A stretch of DNA of 64,000 nucleotides from Carnegiea gigantea (Eukaryota; Streptophyta; Magnoliopsida; Caryophyllales; Cactaceae). Shown piece by piece: positions 35,500-46,976 of this stretch. The translations under genes and the position numbers were made by a program. The DNA lies in contig JAKOGI010000836.1 in NCBI GenBank assembly GCA_029747015.1, forward strand, positions 186,001 through 250,000, written 5' to 3'. The notes under the pieces were generated by a model. That model was given only the letters and a program-made list of their open reading frames with translations. It had not been told where the DNA came from and did no database searches. The first letter of the stretch is position 1; each line of letters opens with the position of its first letter.

Positions 35500-36010
35500 C
35501 AACCACACTCGGTATATACATATCTATAATTACAGTTTATGAATTTAGAGATATTGCATCTGAGGACTTTCTGGACTGTTTTTTCCCAAGGAACATTGAT
35601 TTTCAGATCAACCTGGTTCAAGGTGCCCAATCCATTTTCAGAGCCCCTATCATATGACACCCAGCAGAGTTCAAAGATTTAAAGATTTAGTAAGATGAGT
35701 TATTATTGAAGGAAGTTATTTAACCTAATACGTCACAGTGCGAAACCCTAGTTTTATATGTGTGAAGAATCAAGGCAGAACCTTATGGTTGTGTATAGCA
35801 TACAGAGAGTTGAACAAGATGGCTATCAAAAACAAGTTCCATATACCTTGAATAAATGATTTATGAGATTAACTTCTAACAATAGAAGTTTTTTTCAGGA
35901 ATGATTTGAGGTTTGGATATCACACCTAAACTATGCAACCACAGTTTACCTTTTGCAAGAATGCCCTTTTATAGTACTTCTTATAATTGTTTGCTTGTCT
36001 CATCTTCAGA
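35500..36010 (+). pseudogene. Element 3 reverse transcriptase, N-terminal remnant
   Basis: Fragments in order: DCFFPRNIDFQINLVQGAQS, then FRAPYHMTPSRVQRFKDLV, GRTLWLCIAYRELNKMAIKN (the LCIDYRELN box with Asp changed to Ala) and NDLRFGYHT (the DLRSGYHQ box). This is the start of chromovirus RT, including its link from the protease. Stops and frameshifts are dense. The catalytic FIDD part is not recognisable downstream. Confidence 0.75.
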
Positions 36011-37849
36011 ATAGGATGCTATCTAATATTGTCTAATGTCCCTTGCATTTCAACCCGATATTTCCTAGTATCATGATCTTCTATGTCTTTGCAAACCCAT
36101 TGTTAAATGTGCACTATATTTTTGTTCGAGCTTATATGGTTGTTAACATTCTAGTGCTCTCGACCTTCACTATGTTTATTTCAAGATCATGGTTTATAGT
36201 TCATTCCATTGAGAGCCGATTCTCACATTTACCTTACATCTCATTTATTCATAATGATAAGCTCATATAACTTGTTCTGAATTTGTAATGTAATTCAACT
36301 CTCATTAGTGTGGGTGATTGCGATTGTCATAATCCCGTTACTCTCTTTATTTTGAACTTTAACTCCCACACATATATCTTCTATGCTCATAAGTAAACTC
36401 TCGCTTTTCTGTTCAATCTTATTGCTGGGCTTGAAATGGTTTCACATGAGCAAAGGCACGTTTCTACTGTCACTTGTTTAATCTATTTACTTATCCATTG
36501 GTACTTTGCTTGTCTAATCTATTGATCTACCCATTATATTTTACCAGTTCAATCTATTGATCTATTTATTGCACTTGCAATTCTCACACCTATATCTTAT
36601 ATCCTCATAAGTAAAATTTAGTAATCCTTATTTAATCTTATTGTCATACTTGACTTGGCTCCATATGAGCAAAGGCATGTTTCACTCCATTTATCTATTC
36701 ATTAGACCTTGCTTGTTCAACCTATTTATTTATCCATTGTACCTTGTTTATCCAATCTATTTCTCTATTTATTATATTTGGTTTGGCCACTCCCTTGATT
36801 GGGTTTATCCTATCAATGGTATCTAGAAAGTCACCCCGTTGGAACTCCATTGCTAGCCATCTTGTTTTTAAATCATCAGCTAGATTGGAAGGTAACCGGA
36901 CTATCTATCTTCTTGGATAACTATGTATTGGATCCTTTGTAATCAATATTTATAAACCATGATTCTTATGGTATTATAGTTCAGAATTCTAGATACACTT
37001 ATGCTTATCTTTATTCTAGTCACCCTATGATAGTCTTTCCTTTATTAGTCTTTTCTAGTCTCATTGTTCATTTCTTTTATATGCAATCATTCGCATGACT
37101 AACAATCCCATTGCTCTCATCCTTAATCACGGTCATTTCATCATCCATTATCAACCAGGAGTAGTTCCTTGAGTAGTCTGATGAGCGGAGATCGTGTGAC
37201 GTATTAAGAATATCAGATGATAACTTTTTGATAAGGGCATAGTCTCAGGCACTGTCGAATTATATTTGAGTAAGCTAGAAGAAACATTGAGTATAAGGTT
37301 AGAGCTAACCCAAGCAAGCATTAAGAAGGAAAAATTCAAGTATATGTTGAGGTAATATGAGGTCGATAATAGAGTTGTGTTGGCAAAACAAGGAAACAAC
37401 CAAAGCCTCACAGGGGTTATAGAGTATTCCAAAAGGCTTTTCTAGTCGAAGGTAATGAAAGACCGATTATCCAAGGATAATTAGGGACTAGTTACATTGG
37501 GCCTTATGATTCATGGAAAGGTTAGATCTCGTAACTTGTTTACTGTACCTACCTGTTGAACCCAGACACATAATTAACGTGTTTTATAACTCGTAATAGT
37601 ACCAGAGTACTTATCAGGGTATGCAACAGTTTTCATTAGTGGATAAGCTGATGAACAAGTGGTGAGCACGTCCTCACTAGTAACAAGGTTCTTTTCTTTC
37701 GAACAGAATATCAGTTTTGAACTCAAGTAATTGAGTTCATTGAAGCTAGTGTGTGAGAAGTATTCGGATTTTCTACTGAAACATGGGATTAAGCAGTTAT
37801 ACAATATGCAGACACCTTTAATCCCATAACTTGTTCACTCGATCTGCCT
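36011..37849 (+). other. Element 3 interior without recognisable pol; contains a tandem repeat
   Basis: RT palm, RNase H and integrase should occupy about 3 kb here, but only 1.8 kb of T-rich sequence is present. It includes an imperfect tandem repeat of about 218 bp at 36320-36800. Fragments on either strand show no domain. Confidence 0.55.
36320..36800. repeat. Imperfect ~218-bp tandem repeat, about 2.2 copies
   Basis: GTTCAATCTTATTG...GAGCAAAGGCACGTTTC at 36410-36475 recurs as TTTAATCTTATTG...GAGCAAAGGCATGTTTC at 36630-36690. CACACCTATATCTTATATCCTCATAAGTAAA at 36585-36615 is preceded by a close copy at 36368-36398. Confidence 0.65.
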
Positions 37850-38160
37850 ATATAACTCAAACACATGCATAATGTGTTTCTTACCTTATTATTCAAGTAG
37901 TAAATTTCAGATCCTGACCATGCTCTCTTAACTAGACCTATTGCGGTCACTGAGGGTCTCACGTATGAAGAGCACCCAGTTTAGATATTAGATCACATGA
38001 GTAAGTAGCTATGCATTAAGCAGATACCTTTAATCAAAGTATATTGGCTAATCATACCACCTCAAAATCAAGTTAAGAAAACCGAGGATGAGAAGCAAGC
38101 CAAGTACACACATCTATTTAAGATAAACTTGTATGTTTTGGCAAAGTTCATAAGTTTCGA
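37850..38160 (+). pseudogene. Element 3 integrase tail and chromodomain remnant
   Basis: LKHMHNVFLTLLFK (from the conserved LHxVFHVSxLRKY), then ISDPDHALLTRPIAVTEGLT, YEEHPV and ILDHMSK, a TAG, and LCIKQIPLIKVYWL, ending KYTHLFK. This is the C-terminal chromodomain-like tail of chromoviruses, which targets insertion to particular chromatin. Several stops are present. Confidence 0.75.
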
Positions 38161-38169
38161 GGACGAAAC

Positions 38170-38187
38170 TCATTAAGGGGGGAAAGC
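38170..38187 (+). other. Polypurine tract of element 3
   Basis: TTAAGGGGGGAAAGC ends directly at the TG of the 3' LTR. Confidence 0.8.
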
Positions 38188-41042
38188 TGTAATAGCTCAA
38201 CCCTAAATCATGTTTATTTAGTTAATTAAGCCATGTCTTTAATTTTTTACATTTATTTATCTTATTTAATCATCTTGGTTGGGAGAATTCATTTTGGGCC
38301 CCAGTTGATAATTCGGGTTTTAATTATAATAAAATTTTGAGTGAATCGATAGTAGGCCCTGATAAATATGATTTAAGAGGTTAAATTATTTTTCATAGCA
38401 TCACAAAAATTTAATTTCGAGTTACGAAAAATTTTAATCGTATTAAGCGTAATTTCCTTTCGGGCCCAAACTCATTTCAGCCCAATTTCGATCCAATAAG
38501 CTTTACTTCATTTTACTTAGGTAATCACCATGAGATGTTCCTAATTATCATTGGTCTAAGATTACTCTTGGTGGATGTAAACTCAACCAAGGAAATCTAG
38601 ATCATTTTCCACCAAGTAAATTATCAAAATATCAATGCTCTCTCTCTTCGCCTTCACCATTCCCACGCCTGTTGCTGCCACTACCACCACCGCCTACTGC
38701 CGCTACCTGCTGCTATCAGTAGCCACCATCAGCCACCAGTTACCACCCCATCAGCCACCAGCCACCAGCCATAGCTCTCACAAACACCAAACATCACCTC
38801 CATCTCTCAAAATCCAAGACTAAAGTGAGCTAAATCCTAACCTAATCATGTTTAACTTTGGGTTTTTATGTTAGATTTGATTATTGATCATGTTATCTTG
38901 ATATAAACAATGTTATTTTGATGTTTTAATTATTAGTTAAGCTTGAAAGCATGCAAGCGTTGAGGTTGTTTATGATCATGCAAGCTTAAGTTAAAATGAT
39001 GGATTTGGATTTTTTTTGTTTTTGTGTTTGATTTTGTAGTATTCAATCCTATTGATAATCATGATGATGTTTAGGCTTGTTCTTGATGAGTTAAAGGTGA
39101 ATTTAACTTGGTCATAAGCTAGGATTTTAATGATTATTCATCGTTTAGCTTACTCTTGGATCAAGAATGTTACTTGTATGAACCTTGGTGCAAAATGAAT
39201 CTTGGATGATTATGAAGCAAAAATTATGGCTTATGGCCATCTGAAGTGATGTTGAGGGTCCCCCCATGGTTTGCTGATTTCAACAAATGATTTTAGGGGG
39301 TAATTATGTGAAAAAGGAGGATAATAAAGTTTGTAGCAAGCTTTGAAGGGCCCAAAAACAGCGGTTTATTCCGGGAAAAACTGGTAATGCTAGCTTGTCA
39401 CAAACTCATGAATTTTAGTGGGGAGTTAGGTCAATGACGTAGCTTTCAGATGGCCTTCAAATCACCTTAATCCAAATTCTGTGGGAAAAGTTATAGCCAT
39501 TTTACTCCGACTACGCAGACCAGACTAAAACTATGCAGGGTAGTATTTTAGCTCAATTTTGGGATTTATGTGGTGGTGATTGTGTTATAGACTATAAATA
39601 AAAGTGTTGCGGGACTTCTTGATCTTTTCATATTGGGATTTTATAGCTCAATTAGAGGTTAGGGGTGAAAGTTATGAGTTTTTAAGGTGGACCTTGAATC
39701 GGTAATAATGTGGGTTGCACTTAGAAGCTTGTTTGGTTTGGAAAACCAAGTTGTATGGTATGTGCTATAAATTGAAGAAGTGGGGAGATTGATAAATCAA
39801 GATCAGTGTTTATTGGTCCAAATTGTGTGTTTAAAGTTATTTTGAGCGTACCACCAGTCCAATTACATTCAAACCTTTGTTATCCATCTCAGATATATCA
39901 AAAATCGGTGATCAATTATAACCATCAATGTCTTTCATTGATGATCTCAATTATTCTATCTTGATCAGTTTTACACCAACATTATTTCACTTTGACTTAA
40001 ATTACCTTAATTCATTTAGCTGTCAAATCACGTTGGTCAAACGTGTCTTCTATTGAATTATTTAAGTTATGGATGCCTTTTAATGAATTTCTATTACAGT
40101 CACAAATTATTAAAGTCAATGCTATTTACTAATTATATATACCTATAATTATATTTCTTAAACAGATATCGGGGCCTAATCTATCGTTTCCCATTGTGTA
40201 CAAGTATCATTAAGTAAGATTGCATTTCAAAGAACTTCAGGTCTGTTCATTGTCTGTATCTTTAGAAATCGACACGTATTTATCAAAATTATAATATTTT
40301 GGTAAGTACATCAGTGAATCAGTTTAATTAGTAATTTATCACATAATTAGTGACCTCATCTATTATCAGTTACAGGGCATAGCCATTTAGTTTTGTCTGC
40401 AGCTTCAGGGCAGGTCCCGATCGGCTTAGCAGGTGTACACCTATTCATAGATCGTAACAGTTACAAGGGGTTTACTTTCAGATAATAACTAGTAATGCAG
40501 TTTTACATTCATCTTATTCACTGTTTTAACTTAAAATGAATTACAAAATGGATGCCTAACCAATTTATACAGTGATCATTTAACAATATAGGAATGTATG
40601 TACTGAGCTTATGCTCACACTTCGAAATGTTTTCATGTTTTGTTTTAGGAAAATGCTCAGTGAATCTCCTTCATGCTTATAAGTCAGCCGAAAAGCATGC
40701 TAGTGCTTCAGCCGAAGAGAATAAGTTAGCAAGGAAAACTTGGATGAATCAACAGTGATATAGACTATGCATACTTTGGAGTCGTATTTTATAATCTTCA
40801 ATGTATGGAAGTGTAAGCTTTGTGATGAATTACTTTACTGTGGTGTATAAACCTTATGTTGGTTAATGAGTGAATGGATATGGTTGAAGTTATGCCTAAC
40901 CATGTTATCTCTAGTACACTTACAGTAAGCCTTGTCCCTTTTGGGCTGGCGGCAATCTCGAATTATTGGGTTTATCAGTTGTAATTGAGGGAATCAGAAT
41001 AATGATTGAAAATAGTGAAAAATGCTTATTAGGGGCATTATG
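38188..41042 (+). repeat. Element 3, 3' LTR
   Basis: Pairs with 30434-33281. It starts TGTAATAGCTC and its end is degraded to GGGGCATTATG. Confidence 0.85.
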
Positions 41043-41047
41043 CATTA
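41043..41047. repeat. Target-site duplication CATTA, right copy
   Basis: Matches 30429-30433. Confidence 0.8.
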
Positions 41048-41400
41048 TACCAATTCTATGGGCTACTGATCAACCTTCTTATTATATAATTATTGGAAAT
41101 AATTTTAAGAGATTGTATTCTCCATGCACACAAACCATAAACCAAATAATATTCACAATCAATGGCCACTCAGTTTCTATTGAAAAATTAAGCAAGAGTT
41201 ATACTCATCAAAAAATTGAGTTTACACACAGCCAGCATGGTGAGAAGGTAATGCCTACATAATGTGAGATTACACTAGCCATCGCACTACTTGAGTTGTC
41301 CATTAAAAAACAGATTGCCAAGTAACAAGAGAAATTATGCAAATAACTCTACTTTAATAATCCTCTAAAATTTGGGGATCAATCTAAGATATTTGCAAAA
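41048..41400 (+). pseudogene. Pararetrovirus protease, C-terminal half
   Basis: The + strand frame reads ILWATDQPSYYIIIGNNFKR followed by LYSPCTQTINQIIFTINGHS. The IIxGNxFxRLYxPCxQ pattern is the second half of the caulimovirid aspartic protease. It is collinear with 30433 once element 3 is removed. A stop lies at about 41260, and fragments lead into the RT. Confidence 0.75.
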
Positions 41401-42310
41401 GTTACTTTGTTAAATCCTAATACCATTATTCGTGTCAAATAAATGGTGCATACACACTAGAATATCCAAGAATTTGATAAAAAAAAATCAAAAAACTTAT
41501 GGAAGAAGGATTAACTAGGAATAGCAAGAGTGTTCACACCAGTCTCGCTTTCATGGTAAGAAATTATACTGAAGAAAAAAGAGGAAAGATAAGAATGGTA
41601 ATCAATTACAAAAAGCTTAATGATAATACTGTCTTTGATGGTTATATATTCCTTACAAAATAGTCCTTTTTCATAGAATTCAAGGCGCCTCTTGGTTCTT
41701 GAAAATAGATTGCAAAAGTGGATAATGACAAATAAAAATGGATGAAGGAAGCACTCCTTGAACCATTTTTAGTACCCCTCAATGACATTATGCGTAGATA
41801 GTAATGCCATTTGATTTAAAGAATGCACCTCAAATGCTCCAAAGAACAATGGATAACATCTTCAAAGACCTTATCACTGTTGTTTAGTTTACATCGCTGA
41901 TATCCTTGTCTTTTCCAAAATCATAGAATAGCATAAAGATGATGTCTTAGCTATCACCCGAAGATGTAGTGATGATTTTATTATACTAGGAAAGAACAAG
42001 TGCATTTATGCTAAACAAGAGATTAAGTTTTTAGGTTTGGAGATAAAAGCTGAGAAATCATCTTACAAAAGCATATTCTAGAAAACATAAAAAATTTTCC
42101 TAAAATGATTGAAGATAGAAAGCAGTTAGAAAGGTTTTCTAGATGCCTTACCTGTGCTTCAGATTTCATTAAAGATTTAGCTAAGCTCAGAAAGCCATTG
42201 CAGCAGAAACTTAAGAAAGAAGTAAGCTGGACATAGACCACTAATGATTTAAAGATTGTTCAAAACTTCAAAAAGATGTGTAAAAATCTTCATGCCGTTA
42301 CTTTGCCTAA
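41401..42310 (+). pseudogene. Pararetrovirus reverse transcriptase, inactivated
   Basis: Motifs in order: MVINYKKLNDNT (about 41595), KIDCKSG (about 41704), IKMDEGSTP and FSTPQ (about 41736-41782), VMPFDLKNAP (about 41801). The catalytic box at about 41887 is in a shifted frame and reads YIAD where the family has YIDD. The thumb fragment KNKCIYAKQEIKFLGLEI lies at about 41995-42050. More than ten stops and several frame changes are visible. The enzyme would convert pregenomic RNA to DNA; this copy cannot. Confidence 0.85.
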
Positions 42311-42710
42311 TGAAGGGGATGATTTGGTTCTTGAGACATATGCCAACAATGAGCACTAAAGTGCAATAATCAAAATCAAAGAAGGAGAAAAACTCTACAA
42401 ATATTATAGTGGAAGCTTTAATAAGGCAGAATGCAACTATCGTACGATGAAAAAAGAAATCCTTATAGTCATAAGGAAAATAGAAAACTTCTTATCTTTT
42501 TAGACATAAAACCTTTTATCATTCGTACTGATTGCAAAAGGAATACTTAGTTCTGTGAAAAAAAAATTATCAAATATGCAAGCATAAGGGTGACTCCTAC
42601 ATTGGCAATTATAGCTGAACCAGTTTTTCTTCTCTAGTGAACATATACAGGGATCGAAGAACTCTTTGACAGATAGTTTAACTCGAGAACTCACCAATGG
42701 TGATCCTCGG
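42311..42710 (+). pseudogene. Pararetrovirus RNase H
   Basis: ETYANNEH (first acidic residue lost: the family has ETDAS), then IIKIKEGEKLYKYYSGSFNK and AECNYRTMKKEILIVIRKIE, a frameshift, and later SLTDSLTRELTNGD-like sequence at 42660-42710, the end of the domain. It is directly downstream of the RT and collinear with it, with stops at about 42358 and 42500. Confidence 0.8.
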
Positions 42711-43790
42711 AGCAAAACTCCTACCAGAAAGGAGGAAATCCATAATGAAATGCCATTGCTATTAGAACGGGTTTCTCCTTCAAGTGAAGTCCTTGTTGAT
42801 AATCTGGAGTTTCATGCAAAAATTAAATCATGCTTTGGTCTACTATCTTCTGCCTGCTCAATAGCCAAAGATTTTCCCTTTTAGAGTTACAAGTTAATTA
42901 CCTAAGATGTCCTTATGATATCTAAGAAAAAATAAGTTCTCCTGTTCAAGAAAAATGGTTCAATGAGTGGTATGCAACCGGTATTGACTAATATCATAAT
43001 TATTCATACGATATTTTGGAATCGTGGAGTACAACAATCTACTAGCCTGATAAGTCTGCAGTTGGTGGTGTTAATTTCCTAGCTAATTTAATCTCTCTAA
43101 ATGACTCCATCATTAAAGTCTGGAATACAGGATGATAGTTTACTTTATGGAAATCCTAGATCTAAAATTTCTTTTTTTATTAAGAATAACTAAATTTCAT
43201 CAATGCATATTCAAAATGATCCATTGGATTCTTACATCTCCTGGTGGTCCAACAAAAATTCCATATCATAGATGCCCATATATGGAAGTTCATTGTGCAC
43301 TAATCAAGTATAAAAATGGAAAAGCCAAACCAGCTCATTATCTCATTTAGATTATTGATTTCGATGATCCCAATGATTAATGACAAGAATGGTTTCCAGA
43401 ACGACGTGAATTAGTTACAATCCTGCTTTAATAAATGCCATTGGTTTTTACAACATTTATCATCAAAGTTAGGCATTAATTGAACGAGGAAAAACAATAA
43501 TGCATTGTGGAAACACTACTTTCTCTCATGATAAAGAATTTAACGAATACATTAAGGTGGAGGGAGCAGTTTTAGAAGATATCCTTGATTATCTCTCTGA
43601 TGTTGGAACTAGAAAATTCTTTTCTAAAAAGAAAAAAAATATCTTTTTGAATTATTTGAGAAATGGGACCCCCAAGCATCTTCAACATGATGAAGATTTT
43701 GATGATTATCCAAATAATGATGATCTGAAAGATATCATTGGAGATGAAGGCAAGAAGAATCTCAATAATGATGATTAGTCTTGTTATCAT
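42711..43790 (+). pseudogene. Pararetrovirus last ORF (position of the transactivator), decayed
   Basis: After the RNase H comes a region with SWWSNKNSIS-like sequence (about 43240), KIPYHRCPYMEVHCALIKYK (43255-43315), PAHYLI, then DFDDPND and EWFPERRELV (about 43355-43415). A 92-codon frame follows (43500-43778) with NTTFSHDKEFNEYIKV, LRNGTPKHLQHDEDF and an acidic tail. It occupies the place of the last ORF of cavemo- and solendo-like genomes, which encodes an inclusion-body/transactivator protein, but I did not recognise a diagnostic motif, so the function is not assigned. It has many stops and shifts. Confidence 0.55.
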
Positions 43791-43934
43791 TAAAATACTC
43801 TGAAAAATGGTTGCTTCATTATTGTACTATTTTAACAAGTGTCAAGTCTGAAAAATAAGACAGTCTACGGCTACCATCTGTAAAATCAGTGTGTACCGTA
43901 GTTATTAAGGAATCTCATGTACCCCCATCCCTTC

Positions 43935-43942
43935 TATAAAAG
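43935..43942 (+). promoter_or_regulatory. TATA box of the viral pregenomic RNA promoter
   Basis: TATAAAAG in the context CCCTTCTATAAAAGGAGAGG lies just after the last ORF, where caulimovirids place the pregenomic promoter. Transcription would start near 43970. Confidence 0.7.
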
Positions 43943-44103
43943 GAGAGGTCGAGTGCTGAGAAGCCACACGGTCATTTGGGCATACTTGAGTAAAAGAGAA
44001 GTTGGGATTCTCCATTTCTCTATGGGCAAGCATCTATGATGATCTTAGTAGTTTAAGTCCCTCGTAGATCTTTCGATTGTAATATTTCCACTTTTAAGTT
44101 TTC

Positions 44104-44109
44104 AATAAA
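44104..44109 (+). terminator. Poly(A) signal of the pararetrovirus
   Basis: AATAAA lies about 165 bp after the TATA box. In this family the signal lies shortly after the transcription start and is used only on the second pass, giving a terminally redundant RNA; the spacing fits. Confidence 0.65.
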
Positions 44110-45179
44110 AAAAGTTTTTCAGTGGGGAATGTTATTGAATTGAACTTTATATCTTAAATATTATAATTTCTTGATTAAAGTTCCACTATCCTTTAAAATA
44201 TAAAGAACTTGATTAGTGACTATAGTCCAAGGTAGGAAACAAAATGGATCTGTGCTTTACCTAATCTGAGGAAGATATAGTTGAGATTAGCAATCGCTGT
44301 AAACTAGAAGTTAGAGTGTCAGGGTCAAACGCTGACTAAGTTTAGGTAATGGTCAAAACTCTCTAATTAAGTTTGAATTATTTTGCCAAGCATGATGGGC
44401 CTATAACCACAGAAAGTATAATATCTAAGATATAAGTAGTAGATTGTTATCACTTGTCCTAGTAAATTCATTATTAGAAGTTTAATTATTTAAAACAAGT
44501 ATATTTCGTTAAAAAACCCTAAAATAGCTTATATGCATAAGTTACCCAATTCTGAGGGTCTTTATGCAATTTCTAAGAGTTTTTTGGGCCAAATGTGAAA
44601 AAGGAATGACTAAGGCGCTATTCAAAATTTAAAACAGGTTTTCAAAAGGTAGTTAAAAATCTAAACGTTACAACTTAGGGTAGTTATTTGTATACTTGAA
44701 AAAAGTCAGGGCTATTAAAATAAATACATCAAAGGTTGAGGTACCTAAGTCTCACCCATCCACCTAGCAACGCTCCCTATCTACACCTCCTACTATCTCA
44801 CCTAATTCAGCCCATGAAGCCTTAGTAAGTTCTACATACAAGCAGAGCCATTCGAAGTAGAAAAGGAGGAGGGGGTAGCCATGTATACCACCCCTATATA
44901 AATACTAAGTTAGAACAACCTAGAAACTTATAACCCATTCTTATTCCTTGTAATAGCTCAAAAGGCGATAGTATCCTTTTTCTTTGACACCGAAACCATG
45001 AAAAACCACCAATGCCATCCTCTTATTTTTTCCTTTTCTTTTGGTATACCCTATATTTATAGAGAAAGTTCTACCCATTAAAAAACTCCATTTTTTAGTA
45101 GGAAGGTCTCCAATGGACTGCCCTTGGAAGTACCCTAGGATGTATCATGGGCTATTCTTTTCATTGGGAAATGTTAGTC
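44110..45179. other. Possible viral leader remnant, then unassigned DNA
   Basis: 44110-44700 could be the beginning of the long pregenomic RNA leader: AT-rich, with only short reading frames. No primer site ends it, so the right boundary of the viral copy is uncertain. From about 44760 on I see nothing I can name. Confidence 0.4.
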
Positions 45180-45480
45180 GGTAAATGGGTGAAGTTGGTT
45201 GAGTTTTGTAGAAGTCGGTTGAAGTAGGTTGAAGTGAGTATTTTTTTTTTCTTCATTGAAGTGGGTTGAAGTAGGTTGAAGTTGATTGGAGTAGATTGAG
45301 GTTTGTTGAAGTGCGTTGAATTTTTTTATATGATGGGTAGAAGGTGGTTAAAATAGTGAGAAATGGGTTGAAGGGGGTTGAAATTGATTGAAATAGGTTA
45401 AAGTTGGTTGAAGTTGGTATTTTTTTATTAAAGTTCATGAAGTGGGCTAAAGTAGGTTTAAGTTGGTTGAGGTAGGTAAA
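45180..45480. repeat. Degenerate GGTTGAAGT minisatellite
   Basis: About 20 imperfect units related to GGTTGAAGTA or GTTGAAGTTG occur in clusters, separated by T-runs (45241, 45325, 45421). No coding value. Confidence 0.75.
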
Positions 45481-46654
45481 TTGAGATTTACCAACAAAAG
45501 AACAGAGCTTGAGTTAGGCCTTTCTCGCCCTAACTAGCCAGACCACTAGAACACCGCCACCAACTCCATCACAAATCCATCTCGCCCCCTCACCGTATTT
45601 TGTGCCATGATATGCTACCTATTGAATATTAAAAAATGCCACCTAAGGCCCTTCGGGGACTATCCCATGCCACCAGCACTAACTTCCACCACCTATGCCA
45701 CCACAGCGACCACCCAAGACAACCCTATCACCACTTTCTCTCTTCGACTTGAGCTTCGGCCTACCATTTTTTCGGTGATCACGACCACATGGGGACTTCC
45801 TTGAGGCCATACCAACCTTCTCTAACTACTCTACGGTCGGAAAATACCAATACCACCTCCATCTCTCTCTCTCTCAAAATGTTGGGTCACAACTATTTTC
45901 TCTATTACTTATTTAATGAGTTTTGTCACCCCACAAGACCACCCAAGCTGTGAACGAATGCCATGCAATGCTAGCTACCCGTGGTGGTGTTGGAAGACAT
46001 CTATGATCCTTGTGCTGCTCACACCAAGCCTCCAAAGCAACCTTTTATACCAACCTTAAAACTAATGTAACGCTTTATTAAAAAGTTATTTTATTTTCTG
46101 ATTTATTTATTTATTTATTTAATATTTGATAATAATTTCATCTCACAACTTGGACATAGCCAAAGGGTGCTCGACAATATTTATTGGAAATCAAGAAATA
46201 CTTTCTTGTATGCTTGGAAAAGTACATTTTGATGTTCATACTTTTATTATTGTGTATTTTATATTCAAATTTCGATATATCATATTACAAGTAAACTATA
46301 CATTTTTATGTGAAGTTTTACCATGTTCTATAGAATAATCAATGAGCCTGTTATTGTTATACCCTATACCAGTGTCATTTGGGTTTAATTACCTAAAGTA
46401 TGTGTCTGTATAGGACTTTGCCCTAGGTTAATATTGCCATTGAGCTCATTATCAGCGGAGTCCTGCCCACCATGGAGGTACTATACTTTACCTATTATTA
46501 TCATGGCCATGCAGCAAGGAAGGTTTCACTTTAGAAAATAATATGACAATGTTATTTCACTATTTCACTCTCCCACATTGAAAAATAAAATGAATTCACT
46601 ATGCGCACATACAAATGAGATATATTTGCTCTAGAAAGTATGATATAATACTTT
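45481..46654. other. Unassigned DNA
   Basis: Contains a CCACC-rich stretch (45545-45800) and a short CT repeat (45861-45875). No gene, LTR edge or domain could be supported. The left end of the copia element that includes the gag at 46.66 kb is probably in here but was not found. Confidence 0.45.
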
Positions 46655-46976
46655 AAAATGTCTTTAGATGCTAATAACTTTAATAAAATTTCTGCTTGTC
46701 AAACAATAACTGAAGTGTTGCAGATTCTAGTTACCACATATTAAGACATAAGCCAAGTTATAGAATCAAAGATAAGCATCTTGTACACCAATATAGGCAT
46801 TTTCAGACGGTTCCAAATGAAGGTGTTAAAGGGATGTACATTAGATTCACTGACATCATCAGCAATCTCAGGTGCCTTTAAAATGTCCACTAAAATCTCC
46901 ACTCATAGCCTGATGACCTTGAAGCTGTAAGAATGTTTACTTGGTAAGTAGTCATAAATTCATTTTGCAGAGCATG
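46655..46976 (+). pseudogene. Copia (SIRE-like) gag remnant
   Basis: SLDANNFNKISACQTITEVL at 46664-46725, then VIESKISILYTNIGIF, VLKGMYIRFTDIISNLRCL, and DDLEAVRMFT at about 46910-46940. This is the copia capsid pattern (SLDxxEFxRISxCxTAxEMW, then a MxxRFTDIxNxLxxLG helix). Stops at about 46742 and 46874 and a frame change disable it. The end is joined, after a deletion, to GAG-pre-integrase sequence that resumes at 59856 beyond the Tekay-type insertion. Confidence 0.7.
46972..46976. repeat. Target-site duplication GCATG, left copy
   Basis: GCATG abuts TGTAACACCC of the left LTR; the same 5 bp follow the right LTR at 59851-59855. Confidence 0.95.

Larger units (their letters stand above)
30434..41042 (+). 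mobile_element. Decayed chromovirus-type Ty3/gypsy element (element 3)
   Basis: LTRs of 2848 and 2855 bp, an initiator-Met-like primer site, a polypurine tract and remnants of RT and chromodomain show a chromovirus on the + strand. The 4.9-kb interior is shorter than a complete one: most of gag, RNase H and integrase is missing or unreadable. LTRs differ at roughly one base in nine over the first 215 bp by eye, similar to element 1. It interrupts the protease of the pararetrovirus. Confidence 0.85.
8598..44150 (+). mobile_element. Endogenous pararetrovirus (Caulimoviridae), near-complete, split in four
   Basis: Four collinear + strand pieces (8598-9869, 20708-21053, 28809-30433, 41043-about 44150) together give about 6.5 kb, close to a full caulimovirid genome of 7-8 kb. 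Removing the three intervening LTR retrotransposons and one copy of each target duplication makes neighbouring pieces contiguous within the same viral protein. Order seen: tRNA-iMet-like site, coiled-coil and capsid region, CCHC knuckle, movement protein, aspartic protease, RT, RNase H, a last ORF, TATA box and AATAAA. Capsid before movement protein matches cavemovirus/solendovirus organisation better than petuvirus or florendovirus, where the movement protein comes first; that assignment is inference. The copy is dead: many stops and frameshifts, and changed key residues in the knuckle, protease and RT. Confidence 0.85.

Noticed and set aside
8430..44760. GTACCTCAAC-type inverted sequences on both sides of the pararetrovirus, suggesting a larger DNA transposon
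   Set aside because: Only about 15 bp match in inverse orientation; the neighbouring sequence does not pair, and no target duplication was found.
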